Shown: positions 1 through 8,185 of the stretch, in pieces
Layout of the letters: every line of letters starts with the position of its first letter
How positions within the stretch are numbered: position 1 is the first letter of the stretch
NCBI GenBank assembly: GCA_045614925.1
Contig: JAZLDV010000017.1
Span: 1 to 31,305, forward strand
DNA: 31,305 bases
Reading direction: 5' to 3'
Source: JAZLDV01 sp045614925
Lineage (GTDB): Bacteria > Bacillota_I > Bacilli_A > Erysipelotrichales > Coprobacillaceae
Translations under genes and position numbers: made by a program
Notes under the pieces: model-generated
What the model saw: the letters and a program-made list of their open reading frames with translations, nothing else
Database searches by the model: none
What the model was told of the DNA's origin: nothing

Positions 1-105
1 ATCCTGTGATAAATCACCAACTTGTAAACCACATTTATCCCATTTTTCCTGTAATTCTAAAGGAAAATGTTTTTCCATAATGTTCACAATATCTCTAACC
101 TTCAT
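1..105 (-). CDS. Nif3-like dinuclear metal center protein, N-terminal fragment
   Basis: The gene runs off the left edge of the window; only the first 35 codons are present. They read MKVRDIVNIMEKHFP followed by a WDKCGLQVGD segment. That segment matches the N-terminal WDNxGLxVGD-type motif of the Nif3/YqfO family, whose members bind two metal ions in a toroidal oligomer and whose reaction is unsettled. The ATG at 103-105 lies inside the end of trmK, so the two genes overlap by 11 bases and are probably translationally coupled. The order sigA-trmK-nif3 is the usual one in Firmicutes and supports the call. Confidence 0.85.
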   Translation of the reverse strand, partial: MKVRDIVNIMEKHFPLELQEKWDKCGLQVGDLSQD

Positions 106-778
106 TTAATTCACCTTCTATCAATAACTTTAAGTTATAGACATCATTATATTTTTCATGGCCTTGTTCTAAAGAAGATAAAATCTTCTCTTGAACTAAT
201 AACTGTCTTCTCCATTTTTCATCAAACAGTTCATTTTTATTTTGTCTTAATACTGGACCAAAATATAAATCAGCCAATTCATATTCTAAATTCTTATCTG
301 TTTTTTTACAGACAATAATTTCATAGATATGTGAAGCATCTTTAACAATATCTTCATCTATAATTTCCATTTTGTTTTTATATAGATATTCTCTTAAAAA
401 TTCTAATCCAATATTCGATTGTAAAATAAATAAATGATCATCTAATAATTGTTTATTTTCTTCTAAAATATCAATTGTTAGTTTTCCACCCATACCACAA
501 ATACTTATCATATTAACAGATTTATCCCTAATAGGACACATACCACTTCCTAGAAGTGGTATGACTTTATTTTCTAAATTGTTTGAATTGATTGTTTCTA
601 TAGACGCTTTAATTGGACCACTTGCAATATCACAGGCATAAGCTGACTCAATGACTCCCTGTTCAACTAAATAACAAGGTAAATAAGCATGATCAGTTCC
701 TATATCAGCAAGTACATCCCCATTTTTATGTTTAATAATTAAATTCGCAATAGCTTGCAATCTTTTTGATAGTTTCAT
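95..778 (-). CDS. trmK: tRNA (adenine(22)-N(1))-methyltransferase TrmK
   Basis: This 227-residue protein is an S-adenosylmethionine-dependent methyltransferase that makes m1A at position 22 of tRNA in the cytoplasm. A Rossmann-type SAM site is visible as DIGTDHAYLP (residues 25-34), followed by the conserved ACDIASGP stretch and CGMGG near residue 95, all characteristic of TrmK (formerly YqfN). The length is normal for the family. The ATG lies one base after the sigA stop codon without a strong ribosome binding site of its own, so it is probably translated by coupling to sigA. The 3' end overlaps the Nif3-family gene. Confidence 0.93.
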   Translation of the reverse strand: MKLSKRLQAIANLIIKHKNGDVLADIGTDHAYLPCYLVEQGVIESAYACDIASGPIKASIETINSNNLENKVIPLLGSGMCPIRDKSVNMISICGMGGKLTIDILEENKQLLDDHLFILQSNIGLEFLREYLYKNKMEIIDEDIVKDASHIYEIIVCKKTDKNLEYELADLYFGPVLRQNKNELFDEKWRRQLLVQEKILSSLEQGHEKYNDVYNLKLLIEGELNEG

Positions 779-779
779 A

Positions 780-2051
780 TTAACGATCTAAGAAATCCTT
801 TAAACGTTTAGAACGAGATGGATGTTTTAATTTTCTTAAAGCTTTTGCTTCAATCTGACGAATACGTTCACGAGTAACATTAAATTCTTTACCAACTTCT
901 TCTAATGTTCTTGTACGTCCGTCATCTAATCCAAAACGTAATCTTAATACTTTTTCTTCACGATCTGTTAATTCTAATAAGACTTCATTTAATTCGTCTT
1001 TTAATAATTCATTTGTTGCATAGTCATCTGGAGACATAGCCCCTTCATCTTCAATGAAATCACCTAAATGTGAATCATCTTCTTCACCGATAGGTGTTTC
1101 TAATGATACTGGTTCTAATGAAATTTTTTGAATTTCTCGAACTTTTTCAGGTGTCATTCCATCCATTTTATCTGCAATTTCTTCAGCAGTAGGTTCTCTT
1201 CCTAATTCCTGAATTAATTGTCTTTGAATACGAGTTAATTTATTAATAGTTTCTACCATATGTACTGGAATACGAATAGTACGAGCCTGATCTGCAATTG
1301 CACGTGTAATTGCTTGTCTAATCCACCATGTTGCATATGTAGAGAATTTAAACCCTTTAGTATAATCAAATTTTTCTACAGCTTTAATTAATCCCATGTT
1401 TCCTTCTTGAATTAAATCTAAGAATAACATTCCTCTTCCTACATATCTTTTTGCAATAGATACAACTAGACGTAAGTTAGCTGCTGCAAGTCTTTTCTTC
1501 GCTTCTTCATCATTTTCTAAAATTCTGATAGCTAAATCAATTTCCTGATCATGTGTTAATAATTCAACACGACCAATTTCTTTTAAATACATTTTTACTG
1601 GATCATTGATTTTAACATTACTTCCAAGCTGATTTTCATCATCTTCATCGTTATCTTCATATAAACTTGCGTTGTCATTTGACATCATCATGTCAAAATC
1701 TCCACCGAAGTCTAATACATCCATGTCGCCATCTAAATCACCATCTAATTCTTCTAAATCAGCTAAAGAGTCTAAATCAGCTAAATCACCTAAGCCATCA
1801 TCTACACCCTCTAACAAATTCATATCACTAAAATCAAGATCGTCTAAATCATCTTCTGCTAATAAATTATTATCAGTAATAAATTCTAATAATTCTTCTG
1901 AAGAATCTTCATCTAAATCATATTTAGTTAAGAACGCATCTAAATCATCCTGTGTTAAAGTTCCTCCTAAAGCATTCGCAGTCATTTTAATTAAATCTTT
2001 TAAATCTTCAAAAGTCACAGGTGTTGCTTTTTTCTTTGTATCTTTCTTCAT
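780..2051 (-). CDS. sigA: RNA polymerase primary sigma factor SigA/RpoD
   Basis: This is the housekeeping sigma factor that directs core RNA polymerase to -35/-10 promoters. Of 423 residues, region 1.1 is N-terminal and is followed by a very acidic Asp/Leu-rich linker (about residues 60-140). The conserved core starts at DPVKMYLKEIG (about 150). Region 2 shows FSTYATWWIRQAITRAI (about 236-252), and the region 4.2 helix-turn-helix is TLEEVGKEFNVTRERIRQIE (about 382-401). The start is fixed by AAAAGGAG just upstream, which overlaps the dnaG stop codon; the genes are two bases apart. dnaG and sigA form the classic macromolecular-synthesis operon. The long acidic linker is the only unusual part. 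Confidence 0.97.
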   Translation of the reverse strand: MKKDTKKKATPVTFEDLKDLIKMTANALGGTLTQDDLDAFLTKYDLDEDSSEELLEFITDNNLLAEDDLDDLDFSDMNLLEGVDDGLGDLADLDSLADLEELDGDLDGDMDVLDFGGDFDMMMSNDNASLYEDNDEDDENQLGSNVKINDPVKMYLKEIGRVELLTHDQEIDLAIRILENDEEAKKRLAAANLRLVVSIAKRYVGRGMLFLDLIQEGNMGLIKAVEKFDYTKGFKFSTYATWWIRQAITRAIADQARTIRIPVHMVETINKLTRIQRQLIQELGREPTAEEIADKMDGMTPEKVREIQKISLEPVSLETPIGEEDDSHLGDFIEDEGAMSPDDYATNELLKDELNEVLLELTDREEKVLRLRFGLDDGRTRTLEEVGKEFNVTRERIRQIEAKALRKLKHPSRSKRLKDFLDR

Positions 2052-2053
2052 AT

Positions 2054-3808
2054 TTACTCCTTTTCACTCTCTAATTTTAGTATTTCGTTTAAAATCTGAG
2101 CTTTTTGACTCGGATCTAATATGTAATTAAACTGTTCTAACAATTGTTCTTTCTTCATCTTTTTTGCATTTGATGCAATAGTATGAATATAATCATCGAT
2201 TGCTTCTTCTTTACATGGAAGTGGCAATTCACTTGCCGCAATTCCAATAACAGTTTGGATTAGTTCTTCTTTTTGTATACTATTAATCAGATCAGCGACT
2301 TGTAAAACACTATGATCACGATAATAGTCAACAATATAAGACGCAATAACACGATATTGATTGTCATACATAAATCCAGCCTGAGATTCATATTTTAATG
2401 CAACATTTTTATCATGCATCATATAAAACAATAAATCATGTTCTGCTTTTCTATATTTATCAACCAATGCAATCGTTTTTTTCACTTCTCTATGAATAGG
2501 AACTTCTTTTTTAGTTCCTGACAAACCATAAACTTGGCTTTTAATAATATCATATGAGAATTTTGATTTTTCAGATAAGACATGTATGTAATAATCCTTA
2601 TCTATTTCATCTTCTACATTAGCGATAGAATGACATATTTTTTCTAAAAATTTCTTTCTATCTTCATAATTTGATGAATCAATCATTCTATATTCAAAAT
2701 CCATTTGAAATTCAATGGGTTTGATTTTTTTCTTCAATACTTCTTTTAAACCAATTTCACCTTGAGCTTCATAAATCTCATCAGGATCAGCACCATCAGG
2801 CAATATAATAATTTCTACTTTAAATCCTGCTTTTTCTAATTCTAAAGAAATTTTGCTCATAGCACTTAGCCCCGCTCTATCACCATCTAAACATAAAACA
2901 ATATGAGATGATAATCTGCGTAATGCCTGAATATTTTCTTTCGTTAAAGCTGTACCCATAATCGCAACTGTATTATGTATACCTGCTTTATAAAGTGCAA
3001 TAACATCCATAAATCCTTCTAACACATAAACAAAACCAGCCTGTTTTACTGCATCTTTACATTTATGGTAATGATATAATGATTGCCCTTTTATAAATAT
3101 ATCCGAGGCAGGTGAATTGATATATTTACTTCCATCTTGTGTCGGCTTATAAATTCTTCCACTAAATCCAACAACATCACCCTGATAATTATGAATAGGA
3201 AATACAATACGATCACTAAAGCGATCATAATTCTGATTAGATTCTAAAACCAATCCAGAATTAACCATATCAATAGGATTGTATCCTAAACGCTCAAAGG
3301 CATTGTATAAAACAGGATTAAGTGGGGCATAACCAATCTGAAACTCTTTAATAATATCATCATTAAAATGACGAGATAACAGATAAGTTCTTGCTTCTAA
3401 ACCTAATTTTGTATCTAAATAATAACTATATATTGACTGTGCTTCTTTATGCATTGCATATAATGGTGCATGCTTTGTATGTACAGGTTTTTGTGTACGT
3501 TCAAGTTCATAATCACTTAAATCAACATTCCCCATTTCGGCAACTTTTTTAACTGCTTCAATGTAAGATATATTTAGATAATCACTTAGAAATGTAAAAA
3601 CATTTCCTCCTTTATTGCAGACAAAACATTTATAAATCTGTAATGTCTGAGAAATAGAAAGAGAAGGATCTGAATCATTATGAAAAGGACATAATGCGAC
3701 ATATCCATTTCTTCCCTTTTTATGTAGAGAAAGATACTGTCCGATCACATCTACAATATCAACGCTTTGTCTGATTTCGTCAATTTTTTCTTTTGTTAGA
3801 CGTGCCAT
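2054..3808 (-). CDS. dnaG: DNA primase DnaG
   Basis: DnaG synthesises the RNA primers for replication and works with the replicative helicase. The 584-residue protein has an N-terminal CHC2 zinc finger (C40, H43, C61, C64). A central Toprim domain contains VLEGFMDVIAL (catalytic Glu) and LDGDRAG (metal-binding Asp residues). The C-terminal part is a helical, poorly conserved helicase-interaction region. The length is typical. A strong GGGAGG sits just upstream of the ATG. It follows glyQS by about 23 bases and precedes sigA by two, so it is probably cotranscribed with both. Confidence 0.97.
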   Translation of the reverse strand: MARLTKEKIDEIRQSVDIVDVIGQYLSLHKKGRNGYVALCPFHNDSDPSLSISQTLQIYKCFVCNKGGNVFTFLSDYLNISYIEAVKKVAEMGNVDLSDYELERTQKPVHTKHAPLYAMHKEAQSIYSYYLDTKLGLEARTYLLSRHFNDDIIKEFQIGYAPLNPVLYNAFERLGYNPIDMVNSGLVLESNQNYDRFSDRIVFPIHNYQGDVVGFSGRIYKPTQDGSKYINSPASDIFIKGQSLYHYHKCKDAVKQAGFVYVLEGFMDVIALYKAGIHNTVAIMGTALTKENIQALRRLSSHIVLCLDGDRAGLSAMSKISLELEKAGFKVEIIILPDGADPDEIYEAQGEIGLKEVLKKKIKPIEFQMDFEYRMIDSSNYEDRKKFLEKICHSIANVEDEIDKDYYIHVLSEKSKFSYDIIKSQVYGLSGTKKEVPIHREVKKTIALVDKYRKAEHDLLFYMMHDKNVALKYESQAGFMYDNQYRVIASYIVDYYRDHSVLQVADLINSIQKEELIQTVIGIAASELPLPCKEEAIDDYIHTIASNAKKMKKEQLLEQFNYILDPSQKAQILNEILKLESEKE

Positions 3809-3831
3809 AAGTATCCTCCCTTCTTTTTTTA

Positions 3832-5202
3832 TTAGAATTGAACTTTATTTCTAATATATTCAGTTAATTCACTAATAGGTAATCTTACTTGTTCCATAGT
3901 GTCACGATCTCTTACTGTTACACTTGCATCATTTTCTGTATCAAAGTCTACAGTAATACAGAATGGTGTACCAATTGCATCTTGACGTCTATAACGTTTA
4001 CCAATTTGACCAGCAACGTCGAATTCACAGTTGAATTCTTTTGCTAACATAGCATAAACTTCCATAGCTTTATCACTTTGTTTTTTTGTTAATGGTAAGA
4101 TAGCAGCTTTTACAGGTGCAACTGCTGGAATAAGTCTCATCACTGTACGTGTATCATTTTCTAATTGTTCTTCTTCATAAGCATCAGCTAATACCGCTAA
4201 GAATAAACGATCAGCACCTACTGAAGGTTCTACAACATAAGGGATATATTTTTGATTAGTTTCAGGATCTAGATATTCTAAATTTTTCTTAGAATATTCT
4301 TGATGTTTTCCTAAGTCATAATCAGTTCTATCTGCGATACCCCATAATTCTCCCCAACCAAAAGGATATAAATATTCAATATCACTTGTTGCTTTAGAAT
4401 AGAAAGATAATTCTTCTTTTTCATGATCTCTGAATTTTAAGTTTTCTTTAGTAATTCCTAAATCATATAAGAATTGCATACAACCATTTTTCCAGTAATC
4501 AAACCATTCTAAATCTGTATCTGGTTTACAGAAAAATTCTAATTCCATTTGTTCAAATTCTCTTGTTCTAAAGATAAATTGACCTGGTGTAATTTCATTT
4601 CTAAATGATTTACCAACTTGACCAATTCCAAAAGGAACTTTTTTACGAGTTGTTCTTTGAACGTTTTTAAAGTTTACGAAAATACCTTGAGCAGTTTCAG
4701 GTCTTAAATAAACTGTATTTTTTGCATCTTTAACAACACCCATATGTGTTTTAAACATTAATTCAAATTCACGAATATCTGTAAAGTCATGAGCACCACA
4801 GTCAGGACAGCAGATATTATTTTCTCTGATAAATTCCATCATTTTTTCTGGTGACCATCCATCACTGTGAATAGATGAATCAAAATCTTCAATTAATTTA
4901 TCAGCACGATGTCTTGTTTTACATTGTTTACAGTCAGTTAAAGGATCACTAAATCCACCAACGTGTCCACTTGCTTCCCAAACACGTGGATTCATAAAAA
5001 TAGCTGAATCTAATCCAACGTTATATGGTGATTCTTGAATAAATCTTTTCCACCATAATCTTTTAATATTGTTTTTCATTTCAACACCTAAAGGACCATA
5101 ATCCCAAGTGTTTGCTAAACCATCATAAATTTCAGAACCTTGATATACAAATCCTTGGCTCTTTGCATGCGCAATTAATTTTTCCATATCTTTACTTGCC
5201 AT
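3832..5202 (-). CDS. glyQS: Glycyl-tRNA synthetase, single-chain dimeric type
   Basis: This class II aminoacyl-tRNA synthetase charges tRNA-Gly with glycine in the cytoplasm. It is the single-chain alpha2 type (456 residues), not the alpha/beta tetramer. Visible signatures are motif 2 with FRNEITPGQFIFRTREFEQ, glycine-site residues in EQMELEFF, motif 3 in EPSVGADRLFLAVL, a Cys-rich insertion (CKQC and CCPDC), and a C-terminal anticodon-binding domain beginning around VAPVKAAILPL. It has its own promoter and a short structured leader (separate entries). It then leads into dnaG-sigA-trmK. Confidence 0.96.
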   Translation of the reverse strand: MASKDMEKLIAHAKSQGFVYQGSEIYDGLANTWDYGPLGVEMKNNIKRLWWKRFIQESPYNVGLDSAIFMNPRVWEASGHVGGFSDPLTDCKQCKTRHRADKLIEDFDSSIHSDGWSPEKMMEFIRENNICCPDCGAHDFTDIREFELMFKTHMGVVKDAKNTVYLRPETAQGIFVNFKNVQRTTRKKVPFGIGQVGKSFRNEITPGQFIFRTREFEQMELEFFCKPDTDLEWFDYWKNGCMQFLYDLGITKENLKFRDHEKEELSFYSKATSDIEYLYPFGWGELWGIADRTDYDLGKHQEYSKKNLEYLDPETNQKYIPYVVEPSVGADRLFLAVLADAYEEEQLENDTRTVMRLIPAVAPVKAAILPLTKKQSDKAMEVYAMLAKEFNCEFDVAGQIGKRYRRQDAIGTPFCITVDFDTENDASVTVRDRDTMEQVRLPISELTEYIRNKVQF

Positions 5203-5211
5203 AACTTAATA

Positions 5212-5267
5212 CCCCTTTTCTCTAAAAAGGAAAAAACTTAGCTTAGCTAAGTCGACATTTCCCCTTT
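5212..5267 (-). promoter_or_regulatory. glyQS leader with competing hairpins (candidate attenuator)
   Basis: Read on the minus strand, the roughly 80-nt leader contains AAAGGGGAAA (5267-5258), then a 7-bp hairpin ACTTAGC-TAA-GCTAAGT (5252-5236) followed by six T, then CCTTTT (5230-5225), which can pair with AAAAGG (5219-5214) covering the ribosome binding site. The upstream AAAGGGGAAA can instead pair with TTTTCCTTTT (5234-5225) over 10 positions counting two G-U pairs, which would free the ribosome binding site. The pairings are read directly from the sequence. A regulatory role is inference. No T-box core is present. Confidence 0.4.
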
Positions 5268-5287
5268 ATAATTTTATATTCTTTACT

Positions 5288-5316
5288 ATATTAATAAAAA
5301 CAAGAGGGTTTGTCAA
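5288..5316 (-). promoter_or_regulatory. glyQS operon promoter
   Basis: Minus-strand TTGACA (5316-5311) and TAATAT (5293-5288) are separated by exactly 17 bases, a near-consensus SigA promoter. The expected transcription start is near 5281, giving a leader of about 80 nt before the glyQS ATG. The -35 box lies across the loop and right arm of the terminator hairpin of the upstream hydrolase gene, so promoter and terminator share bases. Confidence 0.75.
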
Positions 5317-5321
5317 CCCTC
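5296..5321 (-). terminator. Rho-independent terminator of the alpha/beta hydrolase gene
   Basis: A perfect 7-bp stem GAGGGTT/AACCCTC with loop GACA (5321-5304 on the minus strand) is followed by TTGTTTTT. It lies 14 bases after the hydrolase stop codon. It overlaps the -35 element of the glyQS promoter. Confidence 0.75.
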
Positions 5322-5334
5322 TATAAGTGTACTT

Positions 5335-6252
5335 TTATAAATATGTTCTAGCATTTAACCAATCTAATATATTTAGATAAATCTCTCGTTTATCTCTTTC
5401 AAACAACAATAAATGTCTTCTACCTTTAAATTTTACCATTGTCACATCTGACATATTGGCATTTTTATATTTCTCTGCAATCTCATATGAAAATCTTGAT
5501 AAATGATCCTCTTCACCATATGCTAAGTAGATTGCAATATGTTTAGGGGTTTTTTCTATTGTTTCTACTTTATTTGTATCAACAACATTTTCAATAATAT
5601 CATTATAGGCTTGAACACTATAAGCAAAGTGTGCCATTGGATCAGCCATATATTTTGCTAATTCTTCTTCATCACTTGTTAACCAGTCCATTTCTGTTTT
5701 AGGATTTTCTATCCATTCATTATGTAACCCATTAAAATGATTAAAAAAATTGTGACTTTTTGCAGTTGGGCCTTTGATTTTCGCCAATAGTGATAACACA
5801 ATTCTTTTTATTTTGTATCCCACAACTAAAGTCGAAGCACCTAATAATACTGCACCATCTATATATTCACCATATAGAGTCATATACTTCATAATAAAAT
5901 TACTTCCAATGTCGCACCCTAATAAAAAGTACGGCACATCGCTATATCTTCTTTTCGTAATTTTAACTAATTTATGAATATCTTCTACAATATTCAATAC
6001 TCCATCCTTTTCACCAAAATATCCTTGTTCAAAATCTATCAAAGACTTTCCATGTCCCACAAAATCACTCACCACCACAACAAAACCATGATTTTGCAAG
6101 AATTTTGCAAAGTGGTCATAACGATCTGCATGGTCAGATAAAGCATGATGAATCTGAACAACACCTTTTACTCTTAATACAACTTTTGGTTCATATAAAT
6201 AATAACGAATGGATGTTTTCGTTTTCGATGTATATGATTCTATATATTTCAT
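5335..6252 (-). CDS. Alpha/beta hydrolase (lysophospholipase/monoglyceride-lipase-like) with Asp at the nucleophile position
   Basis: This 305-residue protein has the Hydrolase_4 layout: VVQIHHALSDHADRYDHFA near the N-terminus (usually HGxxEHxxRY), DFVGHGKS (about 63-70, usually DxRGHGxS), the nucleophile elbow, GEEDHLSRF (acid region) and GRRHLLLFE (catalytic His). Relatives hydrolyse lysophospholipids or monoacylglycerols. At the elbow, where GHSMG is expected, this protein has G-C-D-I-G, with Asp114 at the nucleophile position. Asp nucleophiles are known in haloalkane dehalogenases and epoxide hydrolases of the same fold, so it may be active with a different chemistry or may be inactive. 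There is no signal peptide. Its terminator and the glyQS promoter follow. It lies 18 bases downstream of ygiQ, probably in the same transcript. Confidence 0.85.
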   Translation of the reverse strand: MKYIESYTSKTKTSIRYYLYEPKVVLRVKGVVQIHHALSDHADRYDHFAKFLQNHGFVVVVSDFVGHGKSLIDFEQGYFGEKDGVLNIVEDIHKLVKITKRRYSDVPYFLLGCDIGSNFIMKYMTLYGEYIDGAVLLGASTLVVGYKIKRIVLSLLAKIKGPTAKSHNFFNHFNGLHNEWIENPKTEMDWLTSDEEELAKYMADPMAHFAYSVQAYNDIIENVVDTNKVETIEKTPKHIAIYLAYGEEDHLSRFSYEIAEKYKNANMSDVTMVKFKGRRHLLLFERDKREIYLNILDWLNARTYL

Positions 6253-6270
6253 AGTTACTTCCCCCTCTAA

Positions 6271-8076
6271 CTATTTTCTTATAGGTCTTTTTTGGCCTTT
6301 TGGTTTAATTAAAGATTTCTTTTCAAATCCAATTAAATCCTGTCTATTTGCTAACATTAACGCTTCATAAACCAAATGATAATTTTTTGGATTTCTATAT
6401 TGCATCAATGCTCTTTGCATTGCTTTTTCTTTAGGTGTTTTTGCAACATAAACAGGACTTAAGTCTCTAGGATCTAATCCTGTATAATACATTGCAGTTG
6501 ATAAACTTCCAGGAGTAGGATAGAAATCCTGTACCTGTTCTGGCTGATGTCTAATATCTCTTAGATATTCTGCAAGTTCAATTGCACTTTCTAAATCACT
6601 TCCAGGATGAGAAGACATTAAGTAAGGAACCAAATACTGATTCATTCCATATTTCTTATTCATCATCTGATATTTATCAACAAACTTTTCATAAAGCTGT
6701 CTTCTTGGTTTTCCTAATTTATCTAAAACTTTATCACTGATATGTTCTGGAGCAACCTTTAATTGCCCACTAATATGATGCTGAACTAATTCTTTAAAGA
6801 ATGTTTCATTTTCATCATACATAAGATAATCATAACGAATACCTGAACGAACAAATACTTTCTTAACACCATCTAAACTTCTTAATTTTCTAAGCAATGT
6901 GACATAATCACTATGGTCAACTTTTAAGTTATTACATTTTGTAGGCCATAAACACTGTTTAGCTGGACAAGCACCATGTTTTTTCTGTTTATCACATGCA
7001 GGCTGTCTGAAGTTCGCTGTAGGTCCTCCTACATCATGAATATATCCTTTAAAATCAGGATACTCGATAATCTTTTTCGCTTCTTCAATTAACGACTCAT
7101 GTGAACGTGCCTGAATAATACGTCCCTGATGGAAATTCAACGCACAGAAATTACATGCACCAAAACATCCTCTATTACTAATTAATGAAAACTTCACTTC
7201 TTCAATAGCAGGAATATAATCATACATTGGATGATATGTTCTTTCATATGGCAATCCATAAGCATCATCAAATTCCATTTGTGTTACTGGTCTATTTGGT
7301 CTATTTTGAACAATATAGAAACCATTATAAGGTTCAACTAATGTCTTTGCATTATAATGATCTGTATTTAAATATTGCTTACCAAAACTTTTTGCATATG
7401 CTTTTTTACTATTACAAATTTCTTCATAAGAAGGTAAAACAATATGATCACTATCAATTGCAGATAAATCTTTTGTTTTAAATACTGTTCCATCTAAATA
7501 AGTAAGATATTGAGCTTCAATACCAGCATCTAATGCTTCTGCAATCTCAACAATACTATTTTCTCCCATACCATACATTAATAAATCTGCATTGGCATCT
7601 ACTAAAATAGATTTTCTTACTTTGTCATCCCAATAATCATAATGGGCTAAACGTCTTAAGCTCGCCTCAATTCCTCCAATAATAATTGTCGCATCTTTAT
7701 AGGCTTCTCTTGCTTTTTGACTATAAACAATAACAGCTCTATCAGGTCTATGACCTCCTTCACCATTATTTGAATAACTATCTTTTTTTCTTTTTCTCTT
7801 TGATACACTATAATGATTCACCATCGAATCAATATTTCCACTAGAAATCAAAAAACCTAATCTTGGTTTACCAAAACGTTTAAAATCATCTAATGAATGC
7901 CAATCAGGCTGCGCTAAAAAACAGACTTTATATCCTCTATTTTCTAAAATACGCGTAATAATAGCCGCACCAAAAGAAGGATGATCCACATAAGCATCAC
8001 CACTAATATATACAAAATCAGGCTGTTCCCAACCTCTTTCTAACATTTCTTCTCTAGTTACTGGTAAAAATCCCAT
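6271..8076 (-). CDS. ygiQ: YgiQ family radical SAM protein
   Basis: YgiQ proteins are large radical S-adenosylmethionine enzymes of unknown reaction, with an N-terminal UPF0313 domain, a radical SAM core and a C-terminal extension. The cluster motif CxxxCxxC is seen as CFGACNFC (C304, C308, C311), and the family segments ISGDAYVDHPSFG near residue 25 and GGIEASLRRLAHYDYW near residue 134 are present. The ATG at 8076 is chosen over an upstream in-frame start at 8142 because AAAGGAGAG lies just before it and the protein then begins MGFLPVTREEM, as family members do. This gives 601 residues. It probably shares a transcript with the downstream hydrolase. Confidence 0.95.
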   Translation of the reverse strand: MGFLPVTREEMLERGWEQPDFVYISGDAYVDHPSFGAAIITRILENRGYKVCFLAQPDWHSLDDFKRFGKPRLGFLISSGNIDSMVNHYSVSKRKRKKDSYSNNGEGGHRPDRAVIVYSQKAREAYKDATIIIGGIEASLRRLAHYDYWDDKVRKSILVDANADLLMYGMGENSIVEIAEALDAGIEAQYLTYLDGTVFKTKDLSAIDSDHIVLPSYEEICNSKKAYAKSFGKQYLNTDHYNAKTLVEPYNGFYIVQNRPNRPVTQMEFDDAYGLPYERTYHPMYDYIPAIEEVKFSLISNRGCFGACNFCALNFHQGRIIQARSHESLIEEAKKIIEYPDFKGYIHDVGGPTANFRQPACDKQKKHGACPAKQCLWPTKCNNLKVDHSDYVTLLRKLRSLDGVKKVFVRSGIRYDYLMYDENETFFKELVQHHISGQLKVAPEHISDKVLDKLGKPRRQLYEKFVDKYQMMNKKYGMNQYLVPYLMSSHPGSDLESAIELAEYLRDIRHQPEQVQDFYPTPGSLSTAMYYTGLDPRDLSPVYVAKTPKEKAMQRALMQYRNPKNYHLVYEALMLANRQDLIGFEKKSLIKPKGQKRPIRK

Positions 8077-8103
8077 ACTATCTCTCCTTTGTTTATAAAA
8101 TTT

Positions 8104-8109
8104 ATTATA
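8104..8109 (-). promoter_or_regulatory. Possible ygiQ promoter (-10 box)
   Basis: A perfect TATAAT is present on the minus strand about 28 bases upstream of the ygiQ ATG, in an AT-rich gap following the recO terminator. No good -35 hexamer is found at 16-18 bases, so this is a weak call. Confidence 0.4.
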
Positions 8110-8149
8110 CACTATTTTTATTTGATAGAAAACAAAATCCACAAATTGT

Positions 8150-8185
8150 TTAAATTAAAATACAACCTTTTAAAAAGGTTGTATT
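8150..8185 (-). terminator. Terminator downstream of recO
   Basis: An inverted repeat AATACAACCTTTT/AAAAGGTTGTATT (8159-8171 and 8173-8185), followed on the minus strand by TTTTAATTT, sits at the recO stop codon, which it overlaps. It separates the ybeY-cdd-era-recO block from ygiQ. Confidence 0.65.

Noticed and set aside
67..318. 83-residue ORF on the plus strand opposite trmK
   Set aside because: Antisense to a well-supported gene, low-complexity His/Leu/Phe composition, no ribosome binding site.
1672..2130. 152-residue Ser/Lys-rich ORF on the plus strand opposite sigA and the dnaG end
   Set aside because: It is the antisense of the acidic Asp/Leu codon repeats of sigA, has no ribosome binding site and no family resemblance.
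5203..5334. T-box riboswitch upstream of glyQS
   Set aside because: The leader is only about 80 nt and lacks the T-box core and specifier stem; only simple hairpins are present.
6271..8142. Longer ygiQ reading frame starting at 8142
   Set aside because: The added 22 residues have no family counterpart, and AAAGGAGAG is placed correctly for the ATG at 8076.
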